Made by a program: the position numbers and the translations under genes. The notes beneath the pieces were generated by a model. That model did no database searches and had not been told where the DNA came from. It saw only the letters and a list, made by a program, of their open reading frames with translations. A DNA stretch of 64,000 bases from Clostridium sp. K4410.MGS-306. Lineage in GTDB: Bacteria > Cyanobacteriota > Vampirovibrionia > Gastranaerophilales > Gastranaerophilaceae. The DNA lies in the NCBI GenBank assembly GCA_000980375.1, contig LARD01000004.1, positions 1-64,000 on the forward strand, given 5' to 3'. This document shows positions 43,280 through 52,142 of this stretch, piece after piece. Position 1 is the first letter of the stretch; every line of letters begins with the position of its first letter.

Positions 43280-44143
43280 TTGGGACAGAGTTTAGATTTC
43301 GAGTTTATACACGAAAATAAATGTAAAAGAGCTGTTCTGTTATTCCACGGAATGACCGGCAGCCCTTTTGAAATGAAAAAAATGGGCAAAGCCCTCTATG
43401 ATGCAGACTTTGATGTTTATTGCTACTGCCTTCCTGGCCATGGCACAAGCCCCATCAATATAAAAAATGTAAGATGGGAAGACTGGTACTCTGATTCTAC
43501 GCTTCATTACAGAGAACTTACTCAAAAATACGACGAGGTTTACCTTGGCGGTCTTTGTATGGGGGCAGTATTAGCTCTTGCTATTGCAAGCGAATACAGA
43601 GAGGTAAGAGGGATTCTTTCTCTTTCCACAACTCTGTTTTTAGACGGCTGGACAATACCTTGGTACAATTTTTTGATGCCAATAGGTGTTCATACAATTT
43701 TAAGGTATTATTACTCTTTTCCTGAAAGAGAACCCTATGGCCTCAAAAACGAAACTCTGAGAAAGAAAATTGCAGCACTGCAAAAAAGAAATACAGAAGC
43801 TCTGGACAACTATCCAATGTCTTGTATTTATGAGCTTTTAAAATTGTCCAAATACACGCAAAAAAATATGTTCAAAGTAAAAGCACCTATTCTTCTTATG
43901 CATGCAAGAGAGGATGATTTGACAAGCACAAAGAGTGCGGAATTTGTTTTCAAGAACATAGGCTCAAGTATAAGAAAATATATAGAGCTTGAAAACAGCT
44001 ACCACCTTGTTGTTATGGACAATGAGCGTGATTTTGTGTTCGAAAAATCAATAGAATTTTTAAACAGCCTTTCGGATTTTGGCCCTGTTATAGAAAAACA
44101 GCCGCCGATTGATGATACGTTTATGGAAAGTGCGGGTGCATAA
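43280..44143 (+). CDS. Alpha/beta hydrolase with Cys nucleophile
   Basis: A 287-residue alpha/beta hydrolase of the monoglyceride-lipase/carboxylesterase type. The oxyanion segment is FHGMTGSPFEM, the nucleophile elbow is GLCMG with Cys93 in place of the usual Ser, the acid is in HAREDDLTS and the histidine in SYHLVVM. Dienelactone hydrolase also uses Cys here (GYCLG). TTG at 43280 is the start, with AGGA eight bases upstream; an upstream extension would run into the aminotransferase. Its stop overlaps the next ATG (TAATG). Confidence 0.8.
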   Translation: MGQSLDFEFIHENKCKRAVLLFHGMTGSPFEMKKMGKALYDADFDVYCYCLPGHGTSPINIKNVRWEDWYSDSTLHYRELTQKYDEVYLGGLCMGAVLALAIASEYREVRGILSLSTTLFLDGWTIPWYNFLMPIGVHTILRYYYSFPEREPYGLKNETLRKKIAALQKRNTEALDNYPMSCIYELLKLSKYTQKNMFKVKAPILLMHAREDDLTSTKSAEFVFKNIGSSIRKYIELENSYHLVVMDNERDFVFEKSIEFLNSLSDFGPVIEKQPPIDDTFMESAGA

Positions 44144-44526
44144 TGATTGATAGCGCACAGTTAATAAAGATTATTCACCAGCTGCCGGCTTCTTTGATTT
44201 CTATCATTGTTACAAATGTGCTTTTGATTCTTTGTTTTGCACTGGGAAAGCTTGTGCTTTACAGAAATGAAAACGCAATAAAATTTTATGCTTATTTTTC
44301 CGTAGTTATCAGCTTGTTATTTGCGTTGTATTTTATTTCTATTTTGTGGTTTTCGCTGAGCAATTTGTATCTGGGTAATGCTGTTTATGCTGCTATATTT
44401 CCGATATTTTTGTTTTTGCCTTTTATCATCGGCCACTTTGCCTCTTATGAAAAGGTCCATTTTTATACAAACATTCAGATTCTGACTTTGATAATAAGTT
44501 TGCTTCTGGCTTTGTCATTTATATAG
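44143..44526 (+). CDS. Small membrane protein, four segments
   Basis: A 127-residue hydrophobic protein with four membrane helices (about 16-40, 47-68, 78-98, 105-127). No motif. Its ATG overlaps the preceding stop by one base (TAATG), so it is translationally coupled to the hydrolase. Function not recognised. Confidence 0.75.
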   Translation: MIDSAQLIKIIHQLPASLISIIVTNVLLILCFALGKLVLYRNENAIKFYAYFSVVISLLFALYFISILWFSLSNLYLGNAVYAAIFPIFLFLPFIIGHFASYEKVHFYTNIQILTLIISLLLALSFI

Positions 44527-44539
44527 TTAAAAGGATAAT

Positions 44540-45703
44540 ATGAAAAGTTTATTTGACAGATACAAAAAAGAATTGAAAGAGCTGCACGATAGCTCGTGCG
44601 AGAGAAAACTCTGCTCTTTTAAAAAAGCGGGTAAATATATTTTTGAAGATAATAAAAAATACCTTAACCTTTCTTCAAACGACTATCTGGGAATTGCAGA
44701 GGATAAAGATGTTTTGGAAAAATTTTTCAAAATTGCAGATTTTTCTCTCGGTTCAGCTTCATCAAGACTGCTCACCGGCAGCTCTTATGTTTATGCAAAG
44801 CTCGAGTGCCTTCTTGCGGCTCTGCTTCGCAAGGACAAAGCACTTATTTTTAACAGCGGTTATCATGCCAATGTTGGTATAATGTCGGCTCTTCTTTCAA
44901 AAAAGGATGCTGTCTTTTGCGACAAGCTCAACCACGCCAGCATTCTCGACGGTATTAAGCTGTCTGATGCAAAAATGTTCAGATACAAACATCTGGATTA
45001 TGAACATTTGGAATCGCTTTTGAAAGAGCATAGAGACGAGTTTGAAAATGTCATCATTGTTACGGAATCTCTTTTCAGCATGGACGGTGATATTGCAGAT
45101 TTGAACAGACTTGTTGATTTAAAAAAGAAATACAATGCTTTGCTTGTTGTGGATGAAGCGCATGCGTTTGGTGTTTTTGGAGAAAAGGGGCTTGGCGTTG
45201 CAGAAATGCAAGGCTGCCTATCTGATATTGACTTATATGCTGCCACTTTTGGCAAAGCTGTAGGCTCTGTGGGTGCTTTTTGCGCAGGGCATGATGTGTT
45301 GATTAACTATTTGATTAACAAATGCAGGCCGCTTATTTTTTCTACAGCACTGCCTGAAATCAATGTTGCGTTTTCTTACTGTATGATTACGGAAATTATC
45401 CCGAATTTGAAACAGCAAAGAAAAGAGCTGCTTGTAACAGCGCAAAAACTGCGGGAAAAACTTAATTCATACGGACTCAAAACTATGGGCGAAAGTCATA
45501 TTGTGCCTGTAATTCTTGGCAGTAACGAAAATGCTGTTAAAGTTTCTAAAGAGTTAATCAAAAACGGATATTACCTTCTGCCTATCCGCCATCCGACTGT
45601 TGCTAAAGACTCATCACGGGTTAGAATTTCATTAAGAGCTGATATCAGTTATGAAGAGGTTGAAAACATTCCCGAAATAATAAAAAATGTTTTAGACGAG
45701 TAA
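44540..45703 (+). CDS. BioF-like alpha-oxoamine synthase
   Basis: A 387-residue PLP enzyme of the alpha-oxoamine synthase family (BioF, Kbl, HemA, serine palmitoyltransferase), which condenses an amino acid with an acyl-CoA. SSNDYLG, NSGYHANVG, VDEAHAFGVFG and the PLP lysine in ATFGKAVGSVG are present. It is closest in layout to 8-amino-7-oxononanoate synthase. No other biotin gene is beside it; the class III aminotransferase upstream does not look like BioA. A role in another amino-ketone product is possible. Confidence 0.85.
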   Translation: MKSLFDRYKKELKELHDSSCERKLCSFKKAGKYIFEDNKKYLNLSSNDYLGIAEDKDVLEKFFKIADFSLGSASSRLLTGSSYVYAKLECLLAALLRKDKALIFNSGYHANVGIMSALLSKKDAVFCDKLNHASILDGIKLSDAKMFRYKHLDYEHLESLLKEHRDEFENVIIVTESLFSMDGDIADLNRLVDLKKKYNALLVVDEAHAFGVFGEKGLGVAEMQGCLSDIDLYAATFGKAVGSVGAFCAGHDVLINYLINKCRPLIFSTALPEINVAFSYCMITEIIPNLKQQRKELLVTAQKLREKLNSYGLKTMGESHIVPVILGSNENAVKVSKELIKNGYYLLPIRHPTVAKDSSRVRISLRADISYEEVENIPEIIKNVLDE

Positions 45704-45821
45704 GATGACGGAAACGGTGAGTTTTCGGCAGCTTACGACACTAGATTAGATTAATATGCTGACATTTTAGAAAGCTTCATTATATTATATCAATGTAGCG
45801 GCAAGAAATCGGATAAGGCCA

Positions 45822-46958
45822 TTGAACCAGTATTACCAGAAAGATTTATATGCAATTTTAGGTGTCTCTCCGGACTGTGACGAGGCAAAAATTAAATCTG
45901 CCTACCGCAAGCAGGCGCGTATTTGGCACCCTGACGTTAATGACAACTCTCAAGAGAGTATTGTCCGTTTTAAAGAAATTACAGAAGCATATGAAATCCT
46001 CTGTGACACTCAAAAAAGAAGCCAGTATGACATTATTAAAGGGTTTAATATAAGAAAAGAAAGCTCTTATACTTCAAAAAAACAAACCCAGTCGCAGGCA
46101 AAAAAGGCCTATAATCAGACAAGCTCTACCACAACAAAAGAAAAAACTCATACTTATACAAGCACAAACGATACTTATACAAAATCTGCCCAAAATAATG
46201 AAAAAAATACACAAAAGGCTGATAACAAAACTGATAAAAGCTCGTTTTCTCAAGTATTTGAAAATATATTGGACGGGTTATTTACTTCGGACAATGCAAA
46301 AAACAAAAAAGCCAAAAAACCAAAACCTGAAAACGGCAGGGATATAAACCTTAATGTAAACATAAAAATGTCAGAGGCCGTCTCTGGTACGCACAGAACC
46401 GTTAATGTTCTGCACAGTGAACGCTGTCCAAAATGCGAAGGAAGAAGATTCATAAACGGTGCAAAGTGCCCGCTTTGCAAAGGCAGCGGTGAAGTTTCAA
46501 TTCATAAAAAACTCAATGTAAAAATTCCAGCAGGAATAAAAAAAGGCGCAAAAATAAGAATTGCAAACGAAGGTAACAAAGGTTATAACGGCGGCAGAAA
46601 CGGAGATTTGTATCTTTTTATTGATATTGAAGAGAGCAGGTTTTTTAGCTATGAGGGCGCAAATGTTTTGTGCGAAATTCCAATTACTCCGTTTGAGGCA
46701 GTACTGGGTGCAAATATCGAAGTACCGACACTGTGTGGGAATGTCTCTATGAAAATTCCTCCAAACACTTCTACCGGCCAAAAATTCAGGCTGTCAGAGC
46801 AGGGTGTGGAAGATAAAAAAACTAACAAAAAAGGCGACCAGATTGTTACTGTAAGAATTGAAATCCCAAAAGAAGCTTCAGTACAAGAAGTTGCGCTTTA
46901 TGAACAACTTAAAAACATCTCAACTCATAAAATCAGGGAGAATCTTTTAAATGACTAG
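45822..46958 (+). CDS. J-domain protein with single zinc centre (DnaJ/CbpA-like)
   Basis: A 378-residue Hsp40. The J-domain is at 7-70 with HPD at 36-38. A Thr/Ser/Lys-rich linker (about 75-165) follows. The cysteine-rich part holds only two motifs (CPKCEG and CPLCKGSG) instead of the four of DnaJ, so one zinc site at most. The substrate-binding beta domains (from about 225, LNVKIPAGIKKGAKIRI) are complete. The start is TTG, with GGATAAGG just upstream. It overlaps queE by eight bases. Confidence 0.85.
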   Translation: MNQYYQKDLYAILGVSPDCDEAKIKSAYRKQARIWHPDVNDNSQESIVRFKEITEAYEILCDTQKRSQYDIIKGFNIRKESSYTSKKQTQSQAKKAYNQTSSTTTKEKTHTYTSTNDTYTKSAQNNEKNTQKADNKTDKSSFSQVFENILDGLFTSDNAKNKKAKKPKPENGRDINLNVNIKMSEAVSGTHRTVNVLHSERCPKCEGRRFINGAKCPLCKGSGEVSIHKKLNVKIPAGIKKGAKIRIANEGNKGYNGGRNGDLYLFIDIEESRFFSYEGANVLCEIPITPFEAVLGANIEVPTLCGNVSMKIPPNTSTGQKFRLSEQGVEDKKTNKKGDQIVTVRIEIPKEASVQEVALYEQLKNISTHKIRENLLND

Positions 46959-47634
46959 AACTGCAAAAGTTGCGGAAATTTTTGATTCCGTGCAGGGAGA
47001 AGGCCCATATATTGGATACAGACAACTTTTTGTCAGATTTTGCGGCTGTAATTTGCTATGCGACTATTGTGATACGGAATTTGACAAAGGAGACGACTAT
47101 ACAGTTGCACAGCTTCTCGAAAAAATAAAATCATTTAAACTTGAACCTTTGCACTCTGTCAGTCTGACAGGAGGCGAACCATTGTTGCAGTATGAGTTTT
47201 TAAAAGAATTTTTACCTTCTTTAAAACAACTGGGTCTAAAAATTTATCTTGAGACAAACGGCACAATGGACAGAGCGCTCGATAAAGTGATTGAGTATAT
47301 TGATATTGTTTCAATGGATTTTAAACTGGATTCCAGTGCAAAAATCGGTGATTTGTACTCAAAACATGATGCTTTTCTTGAGATTTGCAAAAAACATTCA
47401 AAAGACACTTTTGCAAAACTGGTTTTTGATGAGACAATCAGAGATTTTGAAATAGATGAGTGTGTAAAACTTGCACAAAAATATAAAATACCTGTTATTT
47501 TACAGCCAAAAATGGATGGGGATAAAATAAAGGTCTCGCACGACAAAATCGTGGAAACCTTTAATAAATTTTCTGAAAAATACCATGATACAAGACTTAT
47601 AGGTCAGGTTCACAAGTTTTTTTCAATAAGATAA
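46951..47634 (+). CDS. queE: 7-Carboxy-7-deazaguanine synthase
   Basis: A 227-residue radical-SAM enzyme of queuosine/deazapurine synthesis. IFDSVQGEGPYIGYRQLFVR in blocks, CNLLCDYCDTEF for the cluster (CxxxCxxC) and SLTGGEPLL are diagnostic. Other que genes are not in the window. It overlaps the J-protein by eight bases and abuts the convergent Bax-inhibitor-like gene. Confidence 0.92.
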   Translation: MTRTAKVAEIFDSVQGEGPYIGYRQLFVRFCGCNLLCDYCDTEFDKGDDYTVAQLLEKIKSFKLEPLHSVSLTGGEPLLQYEFLKEFLPSLKQLGLKIYLETNGTMDRALDKVIEYIDIVSMDFKLDSSAKIGDLYSKHDAFLEICKKHSKDTFAKLVFDETIRDFEIDECVKLAQKYKIPVILQPKMDGDKIKVSHDKIVETFNKFSEKYHDTRLIGQVHKFFSIR

Positions 47635-47635
47635 A

Positions 47636-48370
47636 CTAATCGTTTCTCAATCTTGATAAAAGGCGGAGTATTTCGACATACAGCCATACAAGAGTGACAA
47701 GCAGACCAAAAGAACCGTACCATTCATAGTCTTTTGGCAGCATTTTTTGTGCGCCCTGTTCAATGAAATCGAAGTCTAAAATAAGGCTCAATGCTGCAAC
47801 CAATACAACTATTACGCTAAAAACGATTCCCATTTTTGAGTAACCGCTGATAAACGGTATTGAAAAGTTGAAAAATCCACCAACAAAATTGATTAAATAA
47901 AGCACAAGAATCGTAAGCATTGCAGACATTATTGTTGCACGGAATTTTTCAGTTGCTCTTATCGCGCCTGTTCTGTAAAGCACAAGCATAATAAAGAAAG
48001 TAAAAAATGTTGCTGCTACTGCCTGCATTGCAATGCCGGGGAATTGTGTTTCCATAATAAGTGAAAGTGCTGCAAGCAGTGCACCTTGCGCAAATGCATA
48101 AACCGGTGCTAAAAATTTTGCGAGTTTTGGCACAAATGCTGTCACAAGGCCTGTACCGAGTCCTGCAAAAAGAGCAATTCCCATTATCATCATTACTTTA
48201 TCAGCGTATCCCATAAACGCTTCGTACACAACAGCTGCAGCTGATACTGCCGCAATCAACAAAAGAATAAAAGTCTTTGTTATTGTGCCTGAAACCGTCA
48301 TAGGGGCGCCTTCAAGCATTTGTACATCATTGTCCATTCTTGAAAGAAGCGGGTTTGAACTTTTAAACAT
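47636..48370 (-). CDS. Bax inhibitor-1/YccA-like membrane protein
   Basis: A 244-residue protein with seven membrane helices, from about 30 to 240. The N-terminus FKSSNPLLSR and the IVVLVAALSLILDFDFIEQG and YEWYGSFGLLVTLVWLYVEI segments match the bacterial Bax1-I-like (UPF0005-related) family. The conserved aspartates in LDFDFIE are present. These proteins are proposed pH-sensitive cation channels; the bacterial role is unclear. GAGGAG precedes the ATG. It lies 66 bases after the HD gene. Confidence 0.85.
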   Translation of the reverse strand: MFKSSNPLLSRMDNDVQMLEGAPMTVSGTITKTFILLLIAAVSAAAVVYEAFMGYADKVMMIMGIALFAGLGTGLVTAFVPKLAKFLAPVYAFAQGALLAALSLIMETQFPGIAMQAVAATFFTFFIMLVLYRTGAIRATEKFRATIMSAMLTILVLYLINFVGGFFNFSIPFISGYSKMGIVFSVIVVLVAALSLILDFDFIEQGAQKMLPKDYEWYGSFGLLVTLVWLYVEILRLLSRLRND

Positions 48371-48436
48371 ATATTCTCCTCGAATTAAAATACCAATTAT
48401 TCTATAGCACGTAATTACACTATTTTCAATTGACTG

Positions 48437-49012
48437 TTAAACAAAAATAAAATTAATTTTCTTTTGCAGTGTGTGCTCAAGCATGTCTTTTTTCTTTTCC
48501 GCCATGTTCAAATTTGGTTTAAATCCAATAGTTTTTAAGTACAAATTGACTTCATCCGGTGTTTCTTTAGCTTCCATTCTCAAAATAAGGTTTTTATGAG
48601 GTTTGTCAAAACCGTCTGCAAGCCTTACTATCGAACCTAGCAATTGTACTGTGTTTTTTTGTTGGGGGGTAAGGTTTTTGTATATTTCGTGCTTAGTTTC
48701 GTCAGGCAAAGAGCCTCTATGATATCTGGCTATATTTGCAGTCACTTTTGTTTCTTCATTATCCAAACCTTCAATCCCTTCTTGTATAATAAGGTTCATT
48801 GCGTGTTTGTGGTGTGATTTTTTTTCTACAACATATCCGATATCATGCAGCAGTGCTGCAATCTGAAGGTAGAGCGTTTCTCTTTCCGTTATATTTTTGT
48901 AAGCCTCAACAGCGTCTTTTAATGCGCTCAAAATCATCAGCGCGTATTTTTCCACTTCTTTGGCGTGTTCTTCATTTTTGCAATATTTTTCGTATACAGA
49001 CAGTTTATTCAT
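48437..49012 (-). CDS. HD-domain protein, Ppx/GppA C-terminal-like
   Basis: A 191-residue HD protein. ALLHDIGYVVEKKSHHKHA and then a RYHRGSLP block match the C-terminal HD domain of Ppx/GppA exopolyphosphatases, but the ASKHA phosphatase part is absent. It overlaps the cheA stop by eight bases, so it is translationally coupled to the chemotaxis kinase. A nucleotide or (p)ppGpp-related role is possible. Confidence 0.78.
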   Translation of the reverse strand: MNKLSVYEKYCKNEEHAKEVEKYALMILSALKDAVEAYKNITERETLYLQIAALLHDIGYVVEKKSHHKHAMNLIIQEGIEGLDNEETKVTANIARYHRGSLPDETKHEIYKNLTPQQKNTVQLLGSIVRLADGFDKPHKNLILRMEAKETPDEVNLYLKTIGFKPNLNMAEKKKDMLEHTLQKKINFIFV

Positions 49013-52000
49013 ATTTCAAAAGTTTTTCTATAACGTCTAAAAGGTAATCCTGATTGAAGTTGGATTTTTTGATAAATGCATCAATATCAGGAATATCTTT
49101 TGCAAGTCTTTCTGTGTCATAGGATGTAATGAGCACAACAGGTATGTCTTTAAATTTAGGTGTGTTTTTAAGTTCTTTAATAAACATACTGCCGTCCATC
49201 TCGGGCATTTCCATGTCTGACAATATAAGGTCAAAATTTTCTTTGTACAAGATTTCAAAAGCTTCTTTGGGGTTTTTCACCATTTCAAAACTATAACCCC
49301 AGTGAATAAGAATATTTTTAAGCAGTTCTCTTGTTGTAATAGAATCATCCACAATAAGGATTTTGTAATCTTTGTTTTCTCTGGCTCTCAATTTGTAAGA
49401 AGGAACAGGAATAAGCGGTTTTTCAACAGGAGTGTAAGTACTTTTGTACAGCTCGGGTAGATTGAGGATAAGGCACACATCTCCGTTTGCCAGTGTTGTT
49501 ATACCGGATATGTTTTTTAGCTTTATAATTGGAGGGTCGAGCTTTTTTTGCAGAATATTCTGATCGCCTAGAATCCTGTCCACAATTATACCCATGAGGC
49601 TGTTTTCCACTTCAATCAAAATCACTGTTTTTTTATTGCTTTTTGAGCTTTCTTCACTTAATGGAAGTTTCATAAGCTCACTCAAGTAAAACAGGTTAAC
49701 GGTTTTGCCTTCAATAATAATGGATTTTGTGTCGTTTCGAAGATAGATATCTTCCTCTTTAATCCACATAACATTTTTTATGGACGTCATTGGCATTGCA
49801 AAAAACTGCTGAGAGCATTCTACAATAAAAGCCTTGAGCGTTGACATTGATATAGGCAGCTCAATGGTTATTTTTGTTCCTTGATTGGGCACTGAAAAGA
49901 CTTTTACTGTGCCGTTTAGCTGCGAGATTTTTGTCTGTACAATATCAAGCCCCACACCTCTTCCGGAGAGCTCTGTTACGACCTGTTCTGTAGAAAAACC
50001 CGGCCAGAATATTATGTTCATAATTTGTTCTGCAGAGAGATATTGAGCCTCTTTTTGGGTAATCATGTTCTTTTCAAGAGCTCTGTTTACAATTTTTTGT
50101 AAGTCAATACCTCTTCCATCATCATGAATTTCTATGATAATTTTGTTTTGCATGCTTTTTGCAATCAGATAGATTTTGCCTTTAGGCGATTTGCCTGCAG
50201 CAATACGCTCTTGAGGAGTTTCTATGCCATGGTCGATTGAATTCCTTATGATATGCATAAGAGGTGCTTTTATTTCTTCGATAACCTTCTTATCTGCGCT
50301 GGTTTCACTACCCGAAATAAGCAGCTCTATATCTTTGCCTGTATCTTTTGATATGTCTCTTATCATTCTCGGGAACATATGGAATATTGTTGCCAGAGGC
50401 AATACTCTGATGTTTTTTATCATGCTCTCTAGTTGGGTAACAATGGTGTTTAGTTTTGTATCTTCTTCATCCAGTGACTTTTGCAGATTCAAAATTCTGT
50501 TGTTAAGCTTGATAATTTTTGATGAGTTTTCCTGAAATATGGAAAAAATCTGTTTGCTAAAAACTGAAAGTGTAGAATAATCAACGGCATCTTCGGAGTT
50601 GATGTATTTTCTGTCATAGTATTTGATAAAGCTTTGTGATTTATGGTTAAAATTTCTCCACTCCGTAAGGTCGGAAAGTATGTTTTCAAGTTCGGAGATG
50701 TTTTTTTTGTGTTTTATTCTTCCTATAATCAACTCACCCATCTGGCTCACAAGGCGGTCCAGTTTTTTTGAATCAACGCGTAGTGTTCTTATTGATGTTG
50801 TTTCAAAAGAGTTGAAAAAGTCCTGTGCCTTTTTAACAGGCAGCGATGATTCATCCAGTGTGGAGCTCAGGTTGGAAAGAGGATTAACAGAAGAGTTCAA
50901 GTCCATCATCTGTTTGATGATATCCAGCCTTTGCAAAACCAGTGTAACATCGTCTTGCTCTTCTTTTGTTTCCAGTGTCAATTTTTCGACAGACAGCAGG
51001 CTTTGTTTGAGAATTGTTATTATCTCTTTATCAGGGAGTGTTTTCCCTTTTTTTACAATTGCCAAAATCTCCATGATTTTGTCACAAATTTGTTTTATTT
51101 CTTTTTTATTGGTTATTTCAACAAGGCTTTTTATCTCGTCATAGAGCTGTGGAACCTGTGACAGGTCTGATTCAAATTTGTTGAACCCCTCTTTTAAAAA
51201 TTCTATTTTTTCAGCAAGGTTGTTTAGAGTATCACTGTGTGCAGAAGTTTGATTTTTGTTTTGCTTGTCTTTGGCGTTGTCTTTGTCTTGTTGTATTTTT
51301 TGAGATACTTTTTCCTTAACATCTATTTTTTCAATGCCAAGGTCTTCATAGATTTTGTTTAAAAAATTAACGGTATTGGTCAGTTTATTATCTATGTCTT
51401 TTATTTCGTCATCTGTCATAAGGTTTGAGCTTTTTATGACAAAATTTACTTTTGCAAAAATATTTTTTATTTCGTTTTTTATTTCGTAAAAATTAGTTTC
51501 TTCAAATTTTTCGTCAATCTGTTTTATTACATCACAAAATGTTTCTATGTAAGACGAACCTTCCTCTCCCTGCATATTTTTCAGCAAAAGATATGCTTCT
51601 GACAAAAGAGCATTGATTGTGATTGTTGTTTTCAAAAAATCCTGATTTTGTGTTTTTGGATTTGTTGTTATTTCTTTGTTTTGCTCGTTTTGTGTAATAT
51701 TTTTTGATTCTTCAACAGATTGACCCTGATATTTTTCTATCAAATCATCTATATAATCAATAATTTTTTGGATATCATCCGTGTAGTATTCTTTTTTTAG
51801 TTTAACGGATTCTTGTATAAGGTCTGAGAGCAAATCCATTGCTTTGTATAAGGCATCTGATATTTCTCTGTTTATGACGATTTTATTTTCTTTTGCAAGT
51901 CCGAGAACATCCTCTGCCTTGTGCGCAAGGCGCTGAATGTTGTTGAAACCTATCATTCTTGCAGCACCTTTAAGAGAGTGGGCATCTCTAAACAAATAAA

Positions 52001-52130
52001 CAATAAGGTCTTTATTATTAGGGCTGTTTTCGAGCTGAAGGAGGTTGTTGTTTAATTTCTGAATGATTTCTTCAGTTTCGCCTCTGAAAATATTCAAAAT
52101 TTCTTCAAACTCTTCGGGTAAAAAATCCAT
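49005..52130 (-). CDS. cheA: CheA histidine kinase fused to a receiver domain
   Basis: A 1041-residue chemotaxis kinase. Domains in order: HPt P1 (about 1-120, phospho-His in HSLKGAARMIGF), a long charged helical linker (about 150-430), dimerisation and HATPase (about 455-775: HIIRNSIDHGIETP, DDGRGID, GRGVGLDIVQ), CheW-like P5 (about 780-915), and a C-terminal receiver domain (about 920-1041: ILIVDDSITTRE, LILSDMEMPEMDG). No separate cheY, cheB or cheR is in the window, and the fused receiver suggests pilus- or second-messenger-type signalling rather than a flagellar motor switch. It lies 12 bases after the MCP gene. Confidence 0.92.
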   Translation of the reverse strand: MDFLPEEFEEILNIFRGETEEIIQKLNNNLLQLENSPNNKDLIVYLFRDAHSLKGAARMIGFNNIQRLAHKAEDVLGLAKENKIVINREISDALYKAMDLLSDLIQESVKLKKEYYTDDIQKIIDYIDDLIEKYQGQSVEESKNITQNEQNKEITTNPKTQNQDFLKTTITINALLSEAYLLLKNMQGEEGSSYIETFCDVIKQIDEKFEETNFYEIKNEIKNIFAKVNFVIKSSNLMTDDEIKDIDNKLTNTVNFLNKIYEDLGIEKIDVKEKVSQKIQQDKDNAKDKQNKNQTSAHSDTLNNLAEKIEFLKEGFNKFESDLSQVPQLYDEIKSLVEITNKKEIKQICDKIMEILAIVKKGKTLPDKEIITILKQSLLSVEKLTLETKEEQDDVTLVLQRLDIIKQMMDLNSSVNPLSNLSSTLDESSLPVKKAQDFFNSFETTSIRTLRVDSKKLDRLVSQMGELIIGRIKHKKNISELENILSDLTEWRNFNHKSQSFIKYYDRKYINSEDAVDYSTLSVFSKQIFSIFQENSSKIIKLNNRILNLQKSLDEEDTKLNTIVTQLESMIKNIRVLPLATIFHMFPRMIRDISKDTGKDIELLISGSETSADKKVIEEIKAPLMHIIRNSIDHGIETPQERIAAGKSPKGKIYLIAKSMQNKIIIEIHDDGRGIDLQKIVNRALEKNMITQKEAQYLSAEQIMNIIFWPGFSTEQVVTELSGRGVGLDIVQTKISQLNGTVKVFSVPNQGTKITIELPISMSTLKAFIVECSQQFFAMPMTSIKNVMWIKEEDIYLRNDTKSIIIEGKTVNLFYLSELMKLPLSEESSKSNKKTVILIEVENSLMGIIVDRILGDQNILQKKLDPPIIKLKNISGITTLANGDVCLILNLPELYKSTYTPVEKPLIPVPSYKLRARENKDYKILIVDDSITTRELLKNILIHWGYSFEMVKNPKEAFEILYKENFDLILSDMEMPEMDGSMFIKELKNTPKFKDIPVVLITSYDTERLAKDIPDIDAFIKKSNFNQDYLLDVIEKLLKYE

Positions 52131-52142
52131 TTTTTATTCCAC

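Noticed and set aside
41869..45703. Reading the aminotransferase and BioF-like genes as a biotin operon (bioA-bioF)
   Set aside because: The class III enzyme does not look like BioA, and bioB, bioD and a clear bioC are absent; dapA, phosphatase and membrane protein do not fit.
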